Shown: positions 43,886-52,716, counted from the first letter of the stretch. The stretch is DNA of 64,000 nucleotides from Sphingomonadaceae bacterium OTU29LAMAA1 (GCA_024072375.1 CP099617.1:1530001-1594000), one strand, 5' to 3'. A program made the numbers and translations. Notes: generated from the sequence alone by a model not told the origin.

Positions 43886-45603
43886 CGCGAGCGCGGCAGC
43901 GTGAACACGAATGTCGCGCCGCCATTCGGATTGTTACGGGCGACGAGATCGCCGCCGAAGCTCTGGACTATGGTCCGGCAGATCGCGAGTCCCATGCCCA
44001 TGCCTCCTGGGCGAGTCGAGAACAGCGGATCGAAGATCCGGGCCTCCGCGCCCGCAGGCAGCCCGACGCCGCCGTCCTTGACGTCGACGACGAGGTCATC
44101 GACCCGATCCGTCAGCGTCACGTCGATGGTCCGGTCGTTCGAGGATGAGCACTGGCTGGCCGCCAGTGCGTTCAGGATCAGGTTGATGAGGACCTGCTGG
44201 AGCTCGACCCGGTCCGCCGCGACGAGGGCCGGCCTTTCCGGCAGCTCGAGAAGCACCCGGCAGCCCTGTAGCCGTACCTCATGCTCCATGAGGCCGACGC
44301 TTATGCGGATGACCTCGCCCAGATCGACAACTTCCACCGACCTCTCTCTCCGGGACGCCGTTTCCCTGGTGCGGTTCAGCAGCTCGGCTGCCCGGCGCGC
44401 GGAGGAGATCACGCGATCCAGCGCCTTGCTCGCAGTGGCGGTATCGACGGGGGAGCTGGCAAGGGAGCGATGCCCCACGTGCGCATCCATTGCGATGGAG
44501 CTGATCGGCTGGCCCAGATCGTGTGCCAGGGACATGGAGAGAGCGCCCACCGTCAGCGCCCTGTTCGCACGGGATAGTTCCTCGCGCGCCTCCATCAGCA
44601 TCTCGCGCGTGCGCTCGCGCTCGGTGATGTCGCTGAGATGGGTGAAGGCCCGTGTGCGTCCGGGAGTACGCATCAGCGTGACCCCGCAGAGGGCCTGCCT
44701 GATGCTCCCGTCGGCGACCATTAGGGTGACGACACCCTCCCAGTGATCCTCTTCGCCGAGGGCGATGGTATGGAGAAGCTCGGCGAACGGCGCCGGGTCC
44801 ACGATCTCCGGGCGCGAATGCGAGAGGATCGTGTCGCGAGACTTGCCGAGAAACTGCACCGCGGCCGAGTTCACGTCCTCGGTCCTCAGCAGCCGCAGCA
44901 GTCCGGACAGCTCCTCCGGGTTGTCCTGAAGATAAACGGCGAGCTTTGCACCGTGGCGCATCCGCAGCGGCGCGAGGGCCTCGACGAGATCGTCCAGGTT
45001 CTGTTCGAAGAGAGCGACCTGCGATCGCTCGAAGATCGAGCGGTACCGCTGCTCGCTCACGGACAGGTCGCGGGTCCGCTCCGCGACACGCTGTTCCAGC
45101 GTCTGGTTGAGCTTTCGGACGCCGAGCTGCGCCTGCATCTCGGCATGGATATCGGTGGACACGCCGTACCAGCGCAGGATCGCACCGTCCTCGCTTCGCA
45201 CTGGACGGGCAGTGATCTGAAGCCAGCGGTAGGTGCCGTCCGCATGCAGCAGCCGACGGTAGGAATCGAACTGGACGCCCATAGTACGAGCGTGAGCCCA
45301 GTCGTCCAGCAGCCCCTGCCGGTCTTCGGGATGGAACCAGTTCTTCCATGCCCAGCCGTCGTCTTCTAGACCGTCCTCGACCGATGCTCCGGTGATCTCG
45401 GTCCATCGCAGATTCATGAAGGTGACACGCCCGTCCGGCAGTCCCTGCCAGAGTACCTGCGGCACCGAATCCGCGACGTGCCTGAGATCGTTCTCGCCAG
45501 CCCTGACGGCGCGGGCGTTGTTCGTCGCCCCGAGACGATACGCCAGGACAATCGCGCCGAGGGCTATGGTAACAGGCGCGACCGTGACGGCTAGAAACGA
45601 CAT
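43882..45603 (-). CDS. PAS-domain sensor histidine kinase 4
   Basis: The 573-residue kinase has one N-terminal membrane helix (residues about 3-22). A PAS domain follows (about 40-155, with FHPEDR and GTYRWLQI), then a coiled linker NQTLEQRVAERTRDL and one variant PAS module (about 185-330; its insert is diverged: LRMRHGAKLAVYL). The HisKA motif carries His361 in SLAHDLGQPI. The ATPase boxes LILNALAAS, GGVGLPA and GMGMGLAIC are intact. The ATG is at 45603. It is divergent from the M48 peptidase, with TAC-N4-GTA site 5 between them. Confidence 0.88.
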   Translation of the reverse strand: MSFLAVTVAPVTIALGAIVLAYRLGATNNARAVRAGENDLRHVADSVPQVLWQGLPDGRVTFMNLRWTEITGASVEDGLEDDGWAWKNWFHPEDRQGLLDDWAHARTMGVQFDSYRRLLHADGTYRWLQITARPVRSEDGAILRWYGVSTDIHAEMQAQLGVRKLNQTLEQRVAERTRDLSVSEQRYRSIFERSQVALFEQNLDDLVEALAPLRMRHGAKLAVYLQDNPEELSGLLRLLRTEDVNSAAVQFLGKSRDTILSHSRPEIVDPAPFAELLHTIALGEEDHWEGVVTLMVADGSIRQALCGVTLMRTPGRTRAFTHLSDITERERTREMLMEAREELSRANRALTVGALSMSLAHDLGQPISSIAMDAHVGHRSLASSPVDTATASKALDRVISSARRAAELLNRTRETASRRERSVEVVDLGEVIRISVGLMEHEVRLQGCRVLLELPERPALVAADRVELQQVLINLILNALAASQCSSSNDRTIDVTLTDRVDDLVVDVKDGGVGLPAGAEARIFDPLFSTRPGGMGMGLAICRTIVQSFGGDLVARNNPNGGATFVFTLPRSR

Positions 45604-45953
45604 TTCGCCCCATGCTCATGACGCGAGGATCCCCACGTGGCTCCCGCTTCGACCTGTCTGAAGTGCCTGGTCGCACGTGAGAAGCTGGACGCTGGTAGGG
45701 GGTGATCTCCAGGTCATCCGGGGCCCGGGCCGCATCGGTGTTCGGCATCATGACGGCGGGACAGATCAGGCGCCGCCTGGATTCCCTCTACGCTAGCCAT
45801 CATGGACGCAGCTGCGCGGGGCATACCTTGGTAGCGTATGCCGGTGCCAACGTCGGTCTGACCCCATACGACCGCGCGATGGGGCGGCGGCAGGAATGCG
45901 GCGATAGTCCTCCCGGTGTCACGGCGACACGCCAGGCGGAGCGACGGGTAGAT
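45604..45953. other. 350-base divergent gap between kinase 4 and the M48 peptidase
   Basis: Apart from TAC-N4-GTA site 5 near the middle, with GCATACC and its inverse GGTAGCGTATGC around it, I see no gene-like frame. The in-frame codons upstream of the M48 start are open, but their translation has no family resemblance. Confidence 0.5.
45824..45833. promoter_or_regulatory. TAC-N4-GTA palindrome, site 5
   Basis: TACCTTGGTA in the context GCATACCTTGGTAGCGTATGC lies 221 bases before kinase 4 and 121 before the M48 gene. It fits the oriented consensus ATAC-NNN-G-GTAG. Confidence 0.45.
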
Positions 45954-47141
45954 ATGGCAATCGATGTCAGAACGGCGACCGAGGCCTACCTTCATCTTGT
46001 CCCGCCTGCGCGCGAGCTTGCCGCCGCCGCCTACACGAGACAAGGACACTGGCTCCTGCTCTGTTCCAAGCTGCTGGCGTTCGCCATCGCCGCGCTGCTG
46101 GTGCGCATGGACGTGCCGGCGCGGCTGCCTGTCGGGTTCGCATCGCCGTCCAGGCCTGCTCGAGCCTCGTTCGGGATCAGCTTCGCTATCCTACTCCTCT
46201 ACTTCGCCCTCGAGCTACCCTGGTTCGCCGTCTCGGACTGGCGTCGCGAGCGCTCGTACGGCTTCTCGCAGCAGCCTCTCGCAGCATGGACGACGGAATA
46301 TGCGGTCCAGTCCCTCGTCACGGCCCTTGTAGGCGCTGCGCTGCTTGCCGGCTTCTACGCGGCGGTCCGGCGAACGGGTTCACGCTGGTGGCTCTGGGGG
46401 ACCGCGCTAGCGGCGGCCGGGCTCGTTCTCGCCCTCGTGGTCCAGCCTGTCGCACTCGCCCCCTTCCTGCACCGGTACGCGCCCGCCCCCGCCGGCGAGA
46501 TGCGGGAAGCCATCCAGGAACTGGTTGAGGACGGCGGCGTGAACGACGATCGCGTCCTCGTGTACGACGGATCGCGCCAGAGCAGCCGGTACACTGCGTC
46601 GGTCACCGGGCTTGGTTCATCGGCCACCGTGCTGCTGAGCGACTCGATGTTCGCGCACGGTGCGGACGTCGGAGCGGTCAGGGCGGTGGTCGCCCATGAG
46701 CTGGGGCATGAGCGTCATGCTCATCCGCTCCTGCTCGCGTCGTTCCTGACGATCGTAGTCGGAGCCGGCCTCCTCGTGGCGCAACGCTCCTTCGGGCCGG
46801 CGGCGCGCCTGCTGGGGAGGCCGGGAATGACCCTTGGGGATCCCTCAGGCCTGCCGATCCTGCTGGGCATCTTCGCGATCTACACGCTCGTCACCACACC
46901 CCTCGTAAACACGGCCGAGCGGCTGGTGGAGGCCGATGCGGACCGGTACAGTCTCGAGCTCGCCCACGAGCCGGACGGCATGGCCCGGGCGGTGCTCGCC
47001 ACCTCAGACTATCGGGCAAGTCGACCGACACGGCTGGAGGAGTTCCTCTTCTACGATCATCCCAGCAACGCTCGGCGCATCGAGACAGCCATGAAGTGGA
47101 AGGCCGATCACGCAGGGCCGGCCGCCTCGACGTCGCGATGA
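45954..47141 (+). CDS. M48 family (Ste24-like) membrane metallopeptidase
   Basis: The 395-residue protein has about six hydrophobic helices and the zinc motif HELGH (in VVAHELGHERHAH). The third ligand is the Glu of VEADADRYSLELA downstream. The layout, with a long N-terminal membrane part, RRERSYGFS and the YDHPSN-x-RRIE C-terminus, matches CAAX-prenyl-protease-1/Ste24-like M48 enzymes. Their bacterial substrates are mostly unknown, probably misfolded membrane proteins. I start at the ATG at 45954. No prenylated partner is visible. Confidence 0.88.
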   Translation: MAIDVRTATEAYLHLVPPARELAAAAYTRQGHWLLLCSKLLAFAIAALLVRMDVPARLPVGFASPSRPARASFGISFAILLLYFALELPWFAVSDWRRERSYGFSQQPLAAWTTEYAVQSLVTALVGAALLAGFYAAVRRTGSRWWLWGTALAAAGLVLALVVQPVALAPFLHRYAPAPAGEMREAIQELVEDGGVNDDRVLVYDGSRQSSRYTASVTGLGSSATVLLSDSMFAHGADVGAVRAVVAHELGHERHAHPLLLASFLTIVVGAGLLVAQRSFGPAARLLGRPGMTLGDPSGLPILLGIFAIYTLVTTPLVNTAERLVEADADRYSLELAHEPDGMARAVLATSDYRASRPTRLEEFLFYDHPSNARRIETAMKWKADHAGPAASTSR

Positions 47142-47205
47142 GCGGATCACAGGAGCCGAAACGCGGCGCCATGGACCGCGATGCTGTCAGGAACGGAGAA
47201 TAACG

Positions 47206-47988
47206 GTGCAGAACCTGACCGCCTTCGTGCAACCGTCCGGGCCGACGGGCAGCGCCACCACGGTGGCGCCGACGGAGTTCGACGGCCTAGCCGCCGTGCC
47301 GGCAGCAGCCGATCCGTACGGCGGCGGCGCAGTCGCTCGTGCCCTGCGCTCCGCGATGGCCGCCGCCGGCCACGATCTTATGCAGCCGCTCCAGATCATC
47401 TCGCATGCGCTGGAGCGTCTGGTCCTGGCCGAGCAGCTGGCGGGCGACCGCATCTGGATAGAGGCCGCTCGCACGCAGGTCCACCGAATGACGCGCGGGC
47501 TCGGCGATCTCGTCGGCGCAGCGGTCTCGCAGGAGCCGTTCGGACCGCCTACGCTGCAGTGCCTTGGCGTCATAATGGAGGAGACCGAGGCGGTCTGGGC
47601 GAAGTCGGCGGCAGCCGGAGGCGTCACGCTCGAGATCGCCCGCCTGCCCGCCCCCGTCCGCACCGACCGGGCGCGCATGCGCTCGATCCTGGACAACCTG
47701 ATTGGCAATGCCCTGAAGTACGGGCGGAGCCACGTCAGGGTGAGCACCTGCCGCACCGCCGGAAAGGTCCGCGTCGATGTCGTCAACGACGGGACGGTCA
47801 TTCCGGCGGACATCCAGGCCCGCCTCTTCGAGGCGTTCTACCAGGCCGACAGGGCGAGCGAGGGTCTCGGGCTTGGTCTCTCGATCGTGCGCGAGCACTG
47901 CCGCGCCCTCGGGCATCTGGTCGAGGTCACGTCGGAGCCGTCAGGGACCCGCTTCAGCATCGTCATCGACGAGCCGAAGGCCGACTGA
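47206..47988 (+). CDS. Histidine kinase core without a sensor domain
   Basis: The 260-residue protein has His56 in AAGHDLMQPLQII, followed by a DHp-like helix pair. The ATPase domain has LIGNALKYG (N-box), a reduced G1 (NDGTVIP) and GLGLGLSIV. It lacks any PAS, membrane or other sensing part, and its first 45 residues look disordered. The D in HDL fits the phosphorylation motif. It could be a phosphorelay partner or controlled by a binding protein. The GTG start at 47206 follows CGGAGAA. It converges on kinase 5. Confidence 0.82.
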   Translation: MQNLTAFVQPSGPTGSATTVAPTEFDGLAAVPAAADPYGGGAVARALRSAMAAAGHDLMQPLQIISHALERLVLAEQLAGDRIWIEAARTQVHRMTRGLGDLVGAAVSQEPFGPPTLQCLGVIMEETEAVWAKSAAAGGVTLEIARLPAPVRTDRARMRSILDNLIGNALKYGRSHVRVSTCRTAGKVRVDVVNDGTVIPADIQARLFEAFYQADRASEGLGLGLSIVREHCRALGHLVEVTSEPSGTRFSIVIDEPKAD

Positions 47989-48041
47989 CGGGGCCTGTAC
48001 TGGGCCAGGGGGAGAATGCGGGATTAGACTGCTTCGGGATG

Positions 48042-49703
48042 TCAGCCTCGCAGCGCCGGCAGGCGACAGGTGAACACGGCTCCCTGGGAAGGCCCGTTCG
48101 CAACGGTCATCTCGCCTCCCATCCGCTGTATCGTGGAGAGGCAGATCTGAAGCCCCAGCCCGACCCCCTCCTTCTTGGTCGTGAAGAATGGCTGGAAGAG
48201 GCGGGTCCGGTCGTCCTCCGAGATCCCGGCGCCGACGTCGGCGACCGCAAGCTCGACATGGTCCCCGACCCCGCGCACGTCGACCGTGACGACCTTCTCG
48301 TCGCGCTCGACGTCGAGCATGGCGTCGCGAGCGTTGTTGATCAGATTGATGAGCACCTGCTGCAGATCGACGAAGTCGCCTTCCACGGCCGGCGCGTCGC
48401 TTCCGACGTATCTGACGCTCACGCCGCAGCTCCGCATGTCTCGTGCGAGAAGTGCACAGGTCTCCCTCGCAAGCCGACCGAGATCGATCCTGCGGACGTC
48501 CTGCCTCCCGCCCTGGATACGATCGTGCGTGTGCCTGACGATGGTGGATATGCGCTCGATTGTGACGGAGACGCGCTCGAGCACCCTGACCGCGGCCCCC
48601 ACCTCGGGCTGCGGACGCCGCAGCAGCCGCAGGCCCGTGTTCGCATCCATGCTTATCGAGGCGACCGGCTGGTTGAGCTCATGGGCGATGGAAGCCGAGA
48701 ACGCACCGACGGTCGCGATGCGGCTAGCACGCGCGAGCTCCGCCTGCGCCGCGCGGCGCATCTCCTCGACCTCCTCCTGGCTGCTGATGTCCACCAGGCT
48801 GGACAGCTGACGCTCGTCGTCGAGACGGGTGACGGAGTAGAAGACGGGCACGCGGCGTCCGCGCGCTCCGATCAGGACAACCCGTCCCTCCACGCTTTCC
48901 CAGCCGTAGAAGATCATCTCGAACTGCCTCAGCAGCACCGCCTCGATGTCCTCCGCGGTGCCGTCCACCGTCCGGTCCACCGCGCCGTCGACGTCGTCGA
49001 AGCCCAGCATGCGGACGCACGCGTCGTTGACGGATACCGTCTTCACGGAAGCGACGCAGCGGGCGAGCGTCTCGGGATGCTCGGCCATGTAGGCCGCCAG
49101 GTCCTCGATCCCCTGCGCCTTCAGGTCGCGAAGGATCAGGGCGGTCCCGGACATGTCCTGCTCGGCGAAGGCGATCCTGCTGATCGCGAAGAGGCTTGCG
49201 TAGCGGACCTCGAGCGACGCCAGCTCAGCCGCCTGACCGTCCACCCGTTCCCGCAGGCCGCGGCTGATCGCATCGGGTTCACCCCGTGCCGCCCTCTCGT
49301 CTTGGACGTCGGACGCCAGGCCGTGCCAGACGAGATCCCCGGCCTCGTCCTGGACGATCCTGGCGGTCAGTCGCATCCACCTGAACGCTCCGTCCGCGTG
49401 CAGCAGCCGGAAGTCGATCTGCAGATCGCGATCGCCCACCTGGCCGCCTGCGAATGCGCCCTCCAGGCCGTCGAGATCCTCGGGATGTATCCGATCCCGC
49501 CACAGCGCCTCCCGGACAGCAGGACACCGGTCGGCTCCGGTCAGCTCCTCGTACCGCAGGTTCAAGAACGTGATGACCCCGTCGGGTCGAGCTCGAAGAT
49601 GCAGCTGCGGCAGGTAGTCGGCATAGGCGTCCACAGCGCGCACCGAGATGCTTGTCGGTCGCGAGCCGTCCGGAAGCGCTCGCATATCCTCGAGGTTCGT
49701 CAT
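48042..49703 (-). CDS. PAS-domain sensor histidine kinase 5
   Basis: The 553-residue cytoplasmic kinase has a PAS domain (about 28-140, with IHPEDL and GAFRWMRL), a linker, and one variant PAS module (about 165-310, with LKAQGIEDLAAYM). HisKA carries His341 in SIAHELNQPV. The ATPase boxes LINNARDAM, DVGAGISE and GVGLGLQIC are present. Its kinase core closely matches that of kinase 3 (ASRIATVGAFSASIAHELNQP), which points to duplication. No receiver gene is adjacent. Confidence 0.9.
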   Translation of the reverse strand: MTNLEDMRALPDGSRPTSISVRAVDAYADYLPQLHLRARPDGVITFLNLRYEELTGADRCPAVREALWRDRIHPEDLDGLEGAFAGGQVGDRDLQIDFRLLHADGAFRWMRLTARIVQDEAGDLVWHGLASDVQDERAARGEPDAISRGLRERVDGQAAELASLEVRYASLFAISRIAFAEQDMSGTALILRDLKAQGIEDLAAYMAEHPETLARCVASVKTVSVNDACVRMLGFDDVDGAVDRTVDGTAEDIEAVLLRQFEMIFYGWESVEGRVVLIGARGRRVPVFYSVTRLDDERQLSSLVDISSQEEVEEMRRAAQAELARASRIATVGAFSASIAHELNQPVASISMDANTGLRLLRRPQPEVGAAVRVLERVSVTIERISTIVRHTHDRIQGGRQDVRRIDLGRLARETCALLARDMRSCGVSVRYVGSDAPAVEGDFVDLQQVLINLINNARDAMLDVERDEKVVTVDVRGVGDHVELAVADVGAGISEDDRTRLFQPFFTTKKEGVGLGLQICLSTIQRMGGEMTVANGPSQGAVFTCRLPALRG

Positions 49704-49766
49704 GATCCAGAGAGTTCCGTTCCGGCCGTAGCCGCGTCTTCGTTCCAGAGCTGCCGCGACAGAGCG

Positions 49767-50876
49767 TCAGCCAGGCTCCTTGTCGGGCCAGATCCTGACG
49801 ACGGGATCGATGGTCCGCAGCTTCTCGAGCAGATCCGCCACGGGAAGGCTGTCGGATGCGTTCGCCTCGCCCGATGGCACCGCCTCGCGCGACATGACGA
49901 CCTTCCCCGGGCCTCGCCTGCCCTCGAGCAGCGAGAGTATCTCCGAAGTGCGTTCGAACGGCACGATCCGGTCGAGCACCGGCCTGATCGTACCGTCCTC
50001 GACGAGATGCGCGATCCTTGCAAGCTGTGCGCCGTCGGCCCGCATGAAGAGGAAGGAGTATTCGACCCCCCGACGCCCCGCGAGCCTCCGGGTCCTGGAG
50101 CTCATGAGGCGCATGACCTGACGCACCACGACGTTGGCACCGACCGACCGGGCGAAGGCGGGATCGGGAGGTCCGGACAGCGATATCAGCTTGCCGCCGG
50201 GCCGCAGGACCTTCAGCGACCGCTCCAGGACATCGGTATCCAGGGAGGTGAGGACGACGTCGTAGTCGTGCAGCCGCTGCGCGAAGTCCTCGCTGCGGTA
50301 GTCTATCGCGATGTCCGCACCGAGCGAGCGCACCAAGCCGAGGCTTGAGGCGCTCGCGGTGGTGGCGACCGTTGCGCCCAGGTGCCTGGCGAGCTGGATG
50401 GCGACGGTACCGACTCCTCCTGCTCCCGCGTGGATCAGGACCTTCTGCCCGGATCGCAGGCCCGCGCGCTCGACAAGCACCTGCCACGCAGTGAGTGCGA
50501 CGAGCGGGAGCGAGGCCGCCTCGGCCATCGAGACGTTCACGGGCTTGCGCGCGAGATCGCCTTCGCTGACCGCTATGCGCTCCGCGAATGTGCCGATCCT
50601 GGCGACATCGACCTTGCCGAAGACCTCTTCGCCCAGCTTGAAACGGGTGACGCCGGGACCGACGGCGACGATCCTTCCCGCCAGGTCGTTGCCCAGCACG
50701 AGCGGCATGTCGTACCGGAGGAAGGCCTTGAAGTCGCCGTCGCGGATCTTGCCGTCGAGAGGGTTGAGGCTAGCCGCCTCTATCTCGACGACCACCTCGC
50801 CGGCGTGCGCCACGGGCTCGGGCATGTCCCTGAGCTTCAGCTCGCCCTTGTAGCGGTCGATGGCGAACGCCTTCAT
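49767..50876 (-). CDS. NADP-dependent quinone oxidoreductase-type (MDR) enzyme
   Basis: The 369-residue protein is a zinc-free MDR/QOR: AFAIDRYKGELKLRDMPEP, NPLDGKIRDGDF, GNDLAGRIVAVG and the nucleotide-binding GAGGVGTVAIQLARHLGATV. It should reduce quinones or enones with NADPH. The last 40 residues (after KVVMSREA) are an unusual extension beyond the normal C-terminus. It is the third structural gene of the HxlR-headed minus-strand operon. Confidence 0.87.
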   Translation of the reverse strand: MKAFAIDRYKGELKLRDMPEPVAHAGEVVVEIEAASLNPLDGKIRDGDFKAFLRYDMPLVLGNDLAGRIVAVGPGVTRFKLGEEVFGKVDVARIGTFAERIAVSEGDLARKPVNVSMAEAASLPLVALTAWQVLVERAGLRSGQKVLIHAGAGGVGTVAIQLARHLGATVATTASASSLGLVRSLGADIAIDYRSEDFAQRLHDYDVVLTSLDTDVLERSLKVLRPGGKLISLSGPPDPAFARSVGANVVVRQVMRLMSSRTRRLAGRRGVEYSFLFMRADGAQLARIAHLVEDGTIRPVLDRIVPFERTSEILSLLEGRRGPGKVVMSREAVPSGEANASDSLPVADLLEKLRTIDPVVRIWPDKEPG

Positions 50877-50913
50877 GTCTTTGTCCGTCGCTTGAGGAAG
50901 ATGGCTGGCAACG

Positions 50914-51612
50914 TCACCAGGGCTCGTGGAAGGGCCGGACCTCGGCGAGGAAGGACCAGGCGTCGCGCGGCTGGTGCGCCAGGTGGAAGACTTCGGCCGC
51001 GACGGACGAGGGCGAGATGAAGAAGTCGTCCGCGACCTCAGGCCGCATCTCGCGCTGCCAGGGCACGTCGATGGAGGCGTCGATCACAAGATAGGCGACG
51101 TGCACGCCCTTTGGCCCGAGGTCCCGCGCGATGGCTTCCGCGAGTATTCTCTGCGCCGCCTTGGTCGGCGCGAAGCCGGCGAACTTGGCCCGACCGCGCT
51201 GTGCGGACGTGTTGCCGGTCACGATGATCGACCCCTCGCCTGCCGCGATCATCGAGGGCGCGACCAGCCGGGCGAGATGGAACAGCGCCATGGCGTTCAC
51301 CTCGAAGTTCCGTTGGAGCGTCGCCGCATCGATCTCCTGGAACGTTCCGAACGCGCCGCCGACGGCGTTGTGGACGACCACCTGCGGCATGCCGACGGCG
51401 GCCACCGCCCGCTCCAGCGCAGCCGGATCCGCGACGTCGCAGGGAACGGCAATCGACGACGGGATCTCGGCTTCGAGTTTGGCCAGCCGCTCTTCGTTGC
51501 GCGCCAGCATGGCGACCCGGTAGCCGCCTTCCGAGAAGCGGCGGGCGAGGGCCGTTCCCGTGCCCGGACCCACGCCGGTCACCAGCGCCAGTGGCTTTTC
51601 CTGCTCGGTCAT
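50914..51612 (-). CDS. SDR-fold protein lacking the catalytic tyrosine
   Basis: The 232-residue protein has the cofactor motif GVGPGTG and a VVHNAVGG segment, as in SDRs. The active-site region reads GNTSAQRGRAKFAGFAPTK, so Phe replaces the catalytic Tyr of YxxxK. The Lys is kept. It is therefore probably not a normal dehydrogenase; it may be a binding protein, a sensor or a reductase with a shifted site. The ATG overlaps the stop of the isomerase gene (ATGA). The next gene follows after 37 bases. Confidence 0.85.
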   Translation of the reverse strand: MTEQEKPLALVTGVGPGTGTALARRFSEGGYRVAMLARNEERLAKLEAEIPSSIAVPCDVADPAALERAVAAVGMPQVVVHNAVGGAFGTFQEIDAATLQRNFEVNAMALFHLARLVAPSMIAAGEGSIIVTGNTSAQRGRAKFAGFAPTKAAQRILAEAIARDLGPKGVHVAYLVIDASIDVPWQREMRPEVADDFFISPSSVAAEVFHLAHQPRDAWSFLAEVRPFHEPW

Positions 51613-52202
51613 GCCGCTTTATCTACTCGTTCGAGCTCGTCCCGGAGGAAGTCGATCCGGTCGTTTCCGAAGAACATCTCGTTCCCTACGAACATCGTCG
51701 GCGAGCCGAAGACGCCGCGGTCGGCAGCCTCCTGCGTGAACGCGTCCAGCCGCGCCGCCGTCTCCGGAATGTCGATCCGGGCGGAGACGCCGTCCGCGTC
51801 GATCCCGGCGTCCGCGATCGCCTGAATTATGTCGGCGGTGCCTGGCAGCGAACGGCCGCCCGTCCAGATCGCGCGGTACAAAGCCGAAGCGATCGCGACC
51901 GCCTGCGCTTCGTCCCGGGCGGCTAGAACGGCGCGTGCGCAGCCCTCGCCGTCCACGCTGCCCATGCCGGCGGGGTTGAGGGCGACGCCGACTCGACGCG
52001 ACCACCGCCCCAGGTCGGTGCGCGCGTGCCGCCCTTTCGCCTTGCAGGTAGTGGTGGTCGGCGTGTTCCCCACGCGCTCCATCAAGGCCAGGACCTTGAT
52101 CGGCTTGAGCTGGAGCTCGACCGCCAACGTCTGAAGTTGCACAAAGGCGAGGTAGCCATAGGGGCTGCGGAAGTCGAAATAGAGTTCGACGGTCCTGGTC
52201 AT
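51609..52202 (-). CDS. 2-Hydroxychromene-2-carboxylate isomerase-like (DsbA/GST-kappa fold)
   Basis: The 197-residue protein begins VELYFDFRSPYGYLAFVQLQ, the HCCA isomerase signature in which Ser in FRSP replaces the Cys pair. It ends with RGVFGSPTMFVGNEMFFGNDRIDFL. The family uses glutathione to isomerise ring-cleavage products of naphthalene-type aromatics. GGAGAACACG precedes the ATG. Its start overlaps the HxlR stop (ATGA), so regulator, isomerase, SDR and QOR are in one unit. Confidence 0.87.
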   Translation of the reverse strand: MTRTVELYFDFRSPYGYLAFVQLQTLAVELQLKPIKVLALMERVGNTPTTTTCKAKGRHARTDLGRWSRRVGVALNPAGMGSVDGEGCARAVLAARDEAQAVAIASALYRAIWTGGRSLPGTADIIQAIADAGIDADGVSARIDIPETAARLDAFTQEAADRGVFGSPTMFVGNEMFFGNDRIDFLRDELERVDKAA

Positions 52203-52699
52203 CGCGTGTTCTCCTTCCTGAAGCCGAGCAGTCGGTGCGTGCTCTCGTCGGCACCGGGTCCCGGGCGCAGCTCGATGCGGGTCGGCGAGACCGCCTGACC
52301 AGTCTCGCGGTCGACCATCGCCAGCTCGAGCGGCCGGCCGGTCTCGCGATCCGTTATCTCGATGGTGGCAGCGCCGAAGCCGGAGGCGTCCCAGCGGTCG
52401 CCCCATTCGCGAAGCGCGATGCTGACCTTCCAGAGATCGCGCCCCTTTGGGGTCAGGCGATACTCGTCCCGAGGCGGCCGCTCCTGATAGCGATCCCGAG
52501 TGAGGATTTCAGTCTCCTCCAGACGCTTTAGGCGTGCTGCCAGCGTTGCGGGCGGGATCCCCAGGCTTGTCCGCAGGTCGTCGTAGCGGGTCATCCCCAT
52601 CGAGAGATCGCGCACGATGAGCAGCGCCCACCTGTCGCCGATGAGCTCGAGAGCCCCGGCGATGGAGCAGCGCATCCCGACGAACGACTTGACCTTCAT
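52199..52699 (-). CDS. HxlR-family transcriptional regulator
   Basis: The 166-residue protein has a winged-helix region (CSIAGALELIGDRWALLIVRDL, then YDDLRTSLGIPPATLAARLKRLEETEIL, then YRLTPKGRDLW) and a 50-residue extension ending FRKENTR. A Cys at the N-terminal helix (GMRCSIAG) is the position used for redox sensing in many HxlR proteins. I choose the ATG at 52699. A palindrome lies 18 bases upstream, so it is probably autoregulated together with the operon. Confidence 0.88.
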   Translation of the reverse strand: MKVKSFVGMRCSIAGALELIGDRWALLIVRDLSMGMTRYDDLRTSLGIPPATLAARLKRLEETEILTRDRYQERPPRDEYRLTPKGRDLWKVSIALREWGDRWDASGFGAATIEITDRETGRPLELAMVDRETGQAVSPTRIELRPGPGADESTHRLLGFRKENTR

Positions 52700-52716
52700 G
52701 CGGTCGCCGTTAGCAG

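Noticed and set aside
47181-50348. Very long open frame (over 1000 codons) on the plus strand
   Set aside because: It runs antisense to kinase 5 and the quinone oxidoreductase, whose motifs are clear. The translation is low-complexity Arg/Pro/His-rich, the usual shadow in GC-rich DNA.
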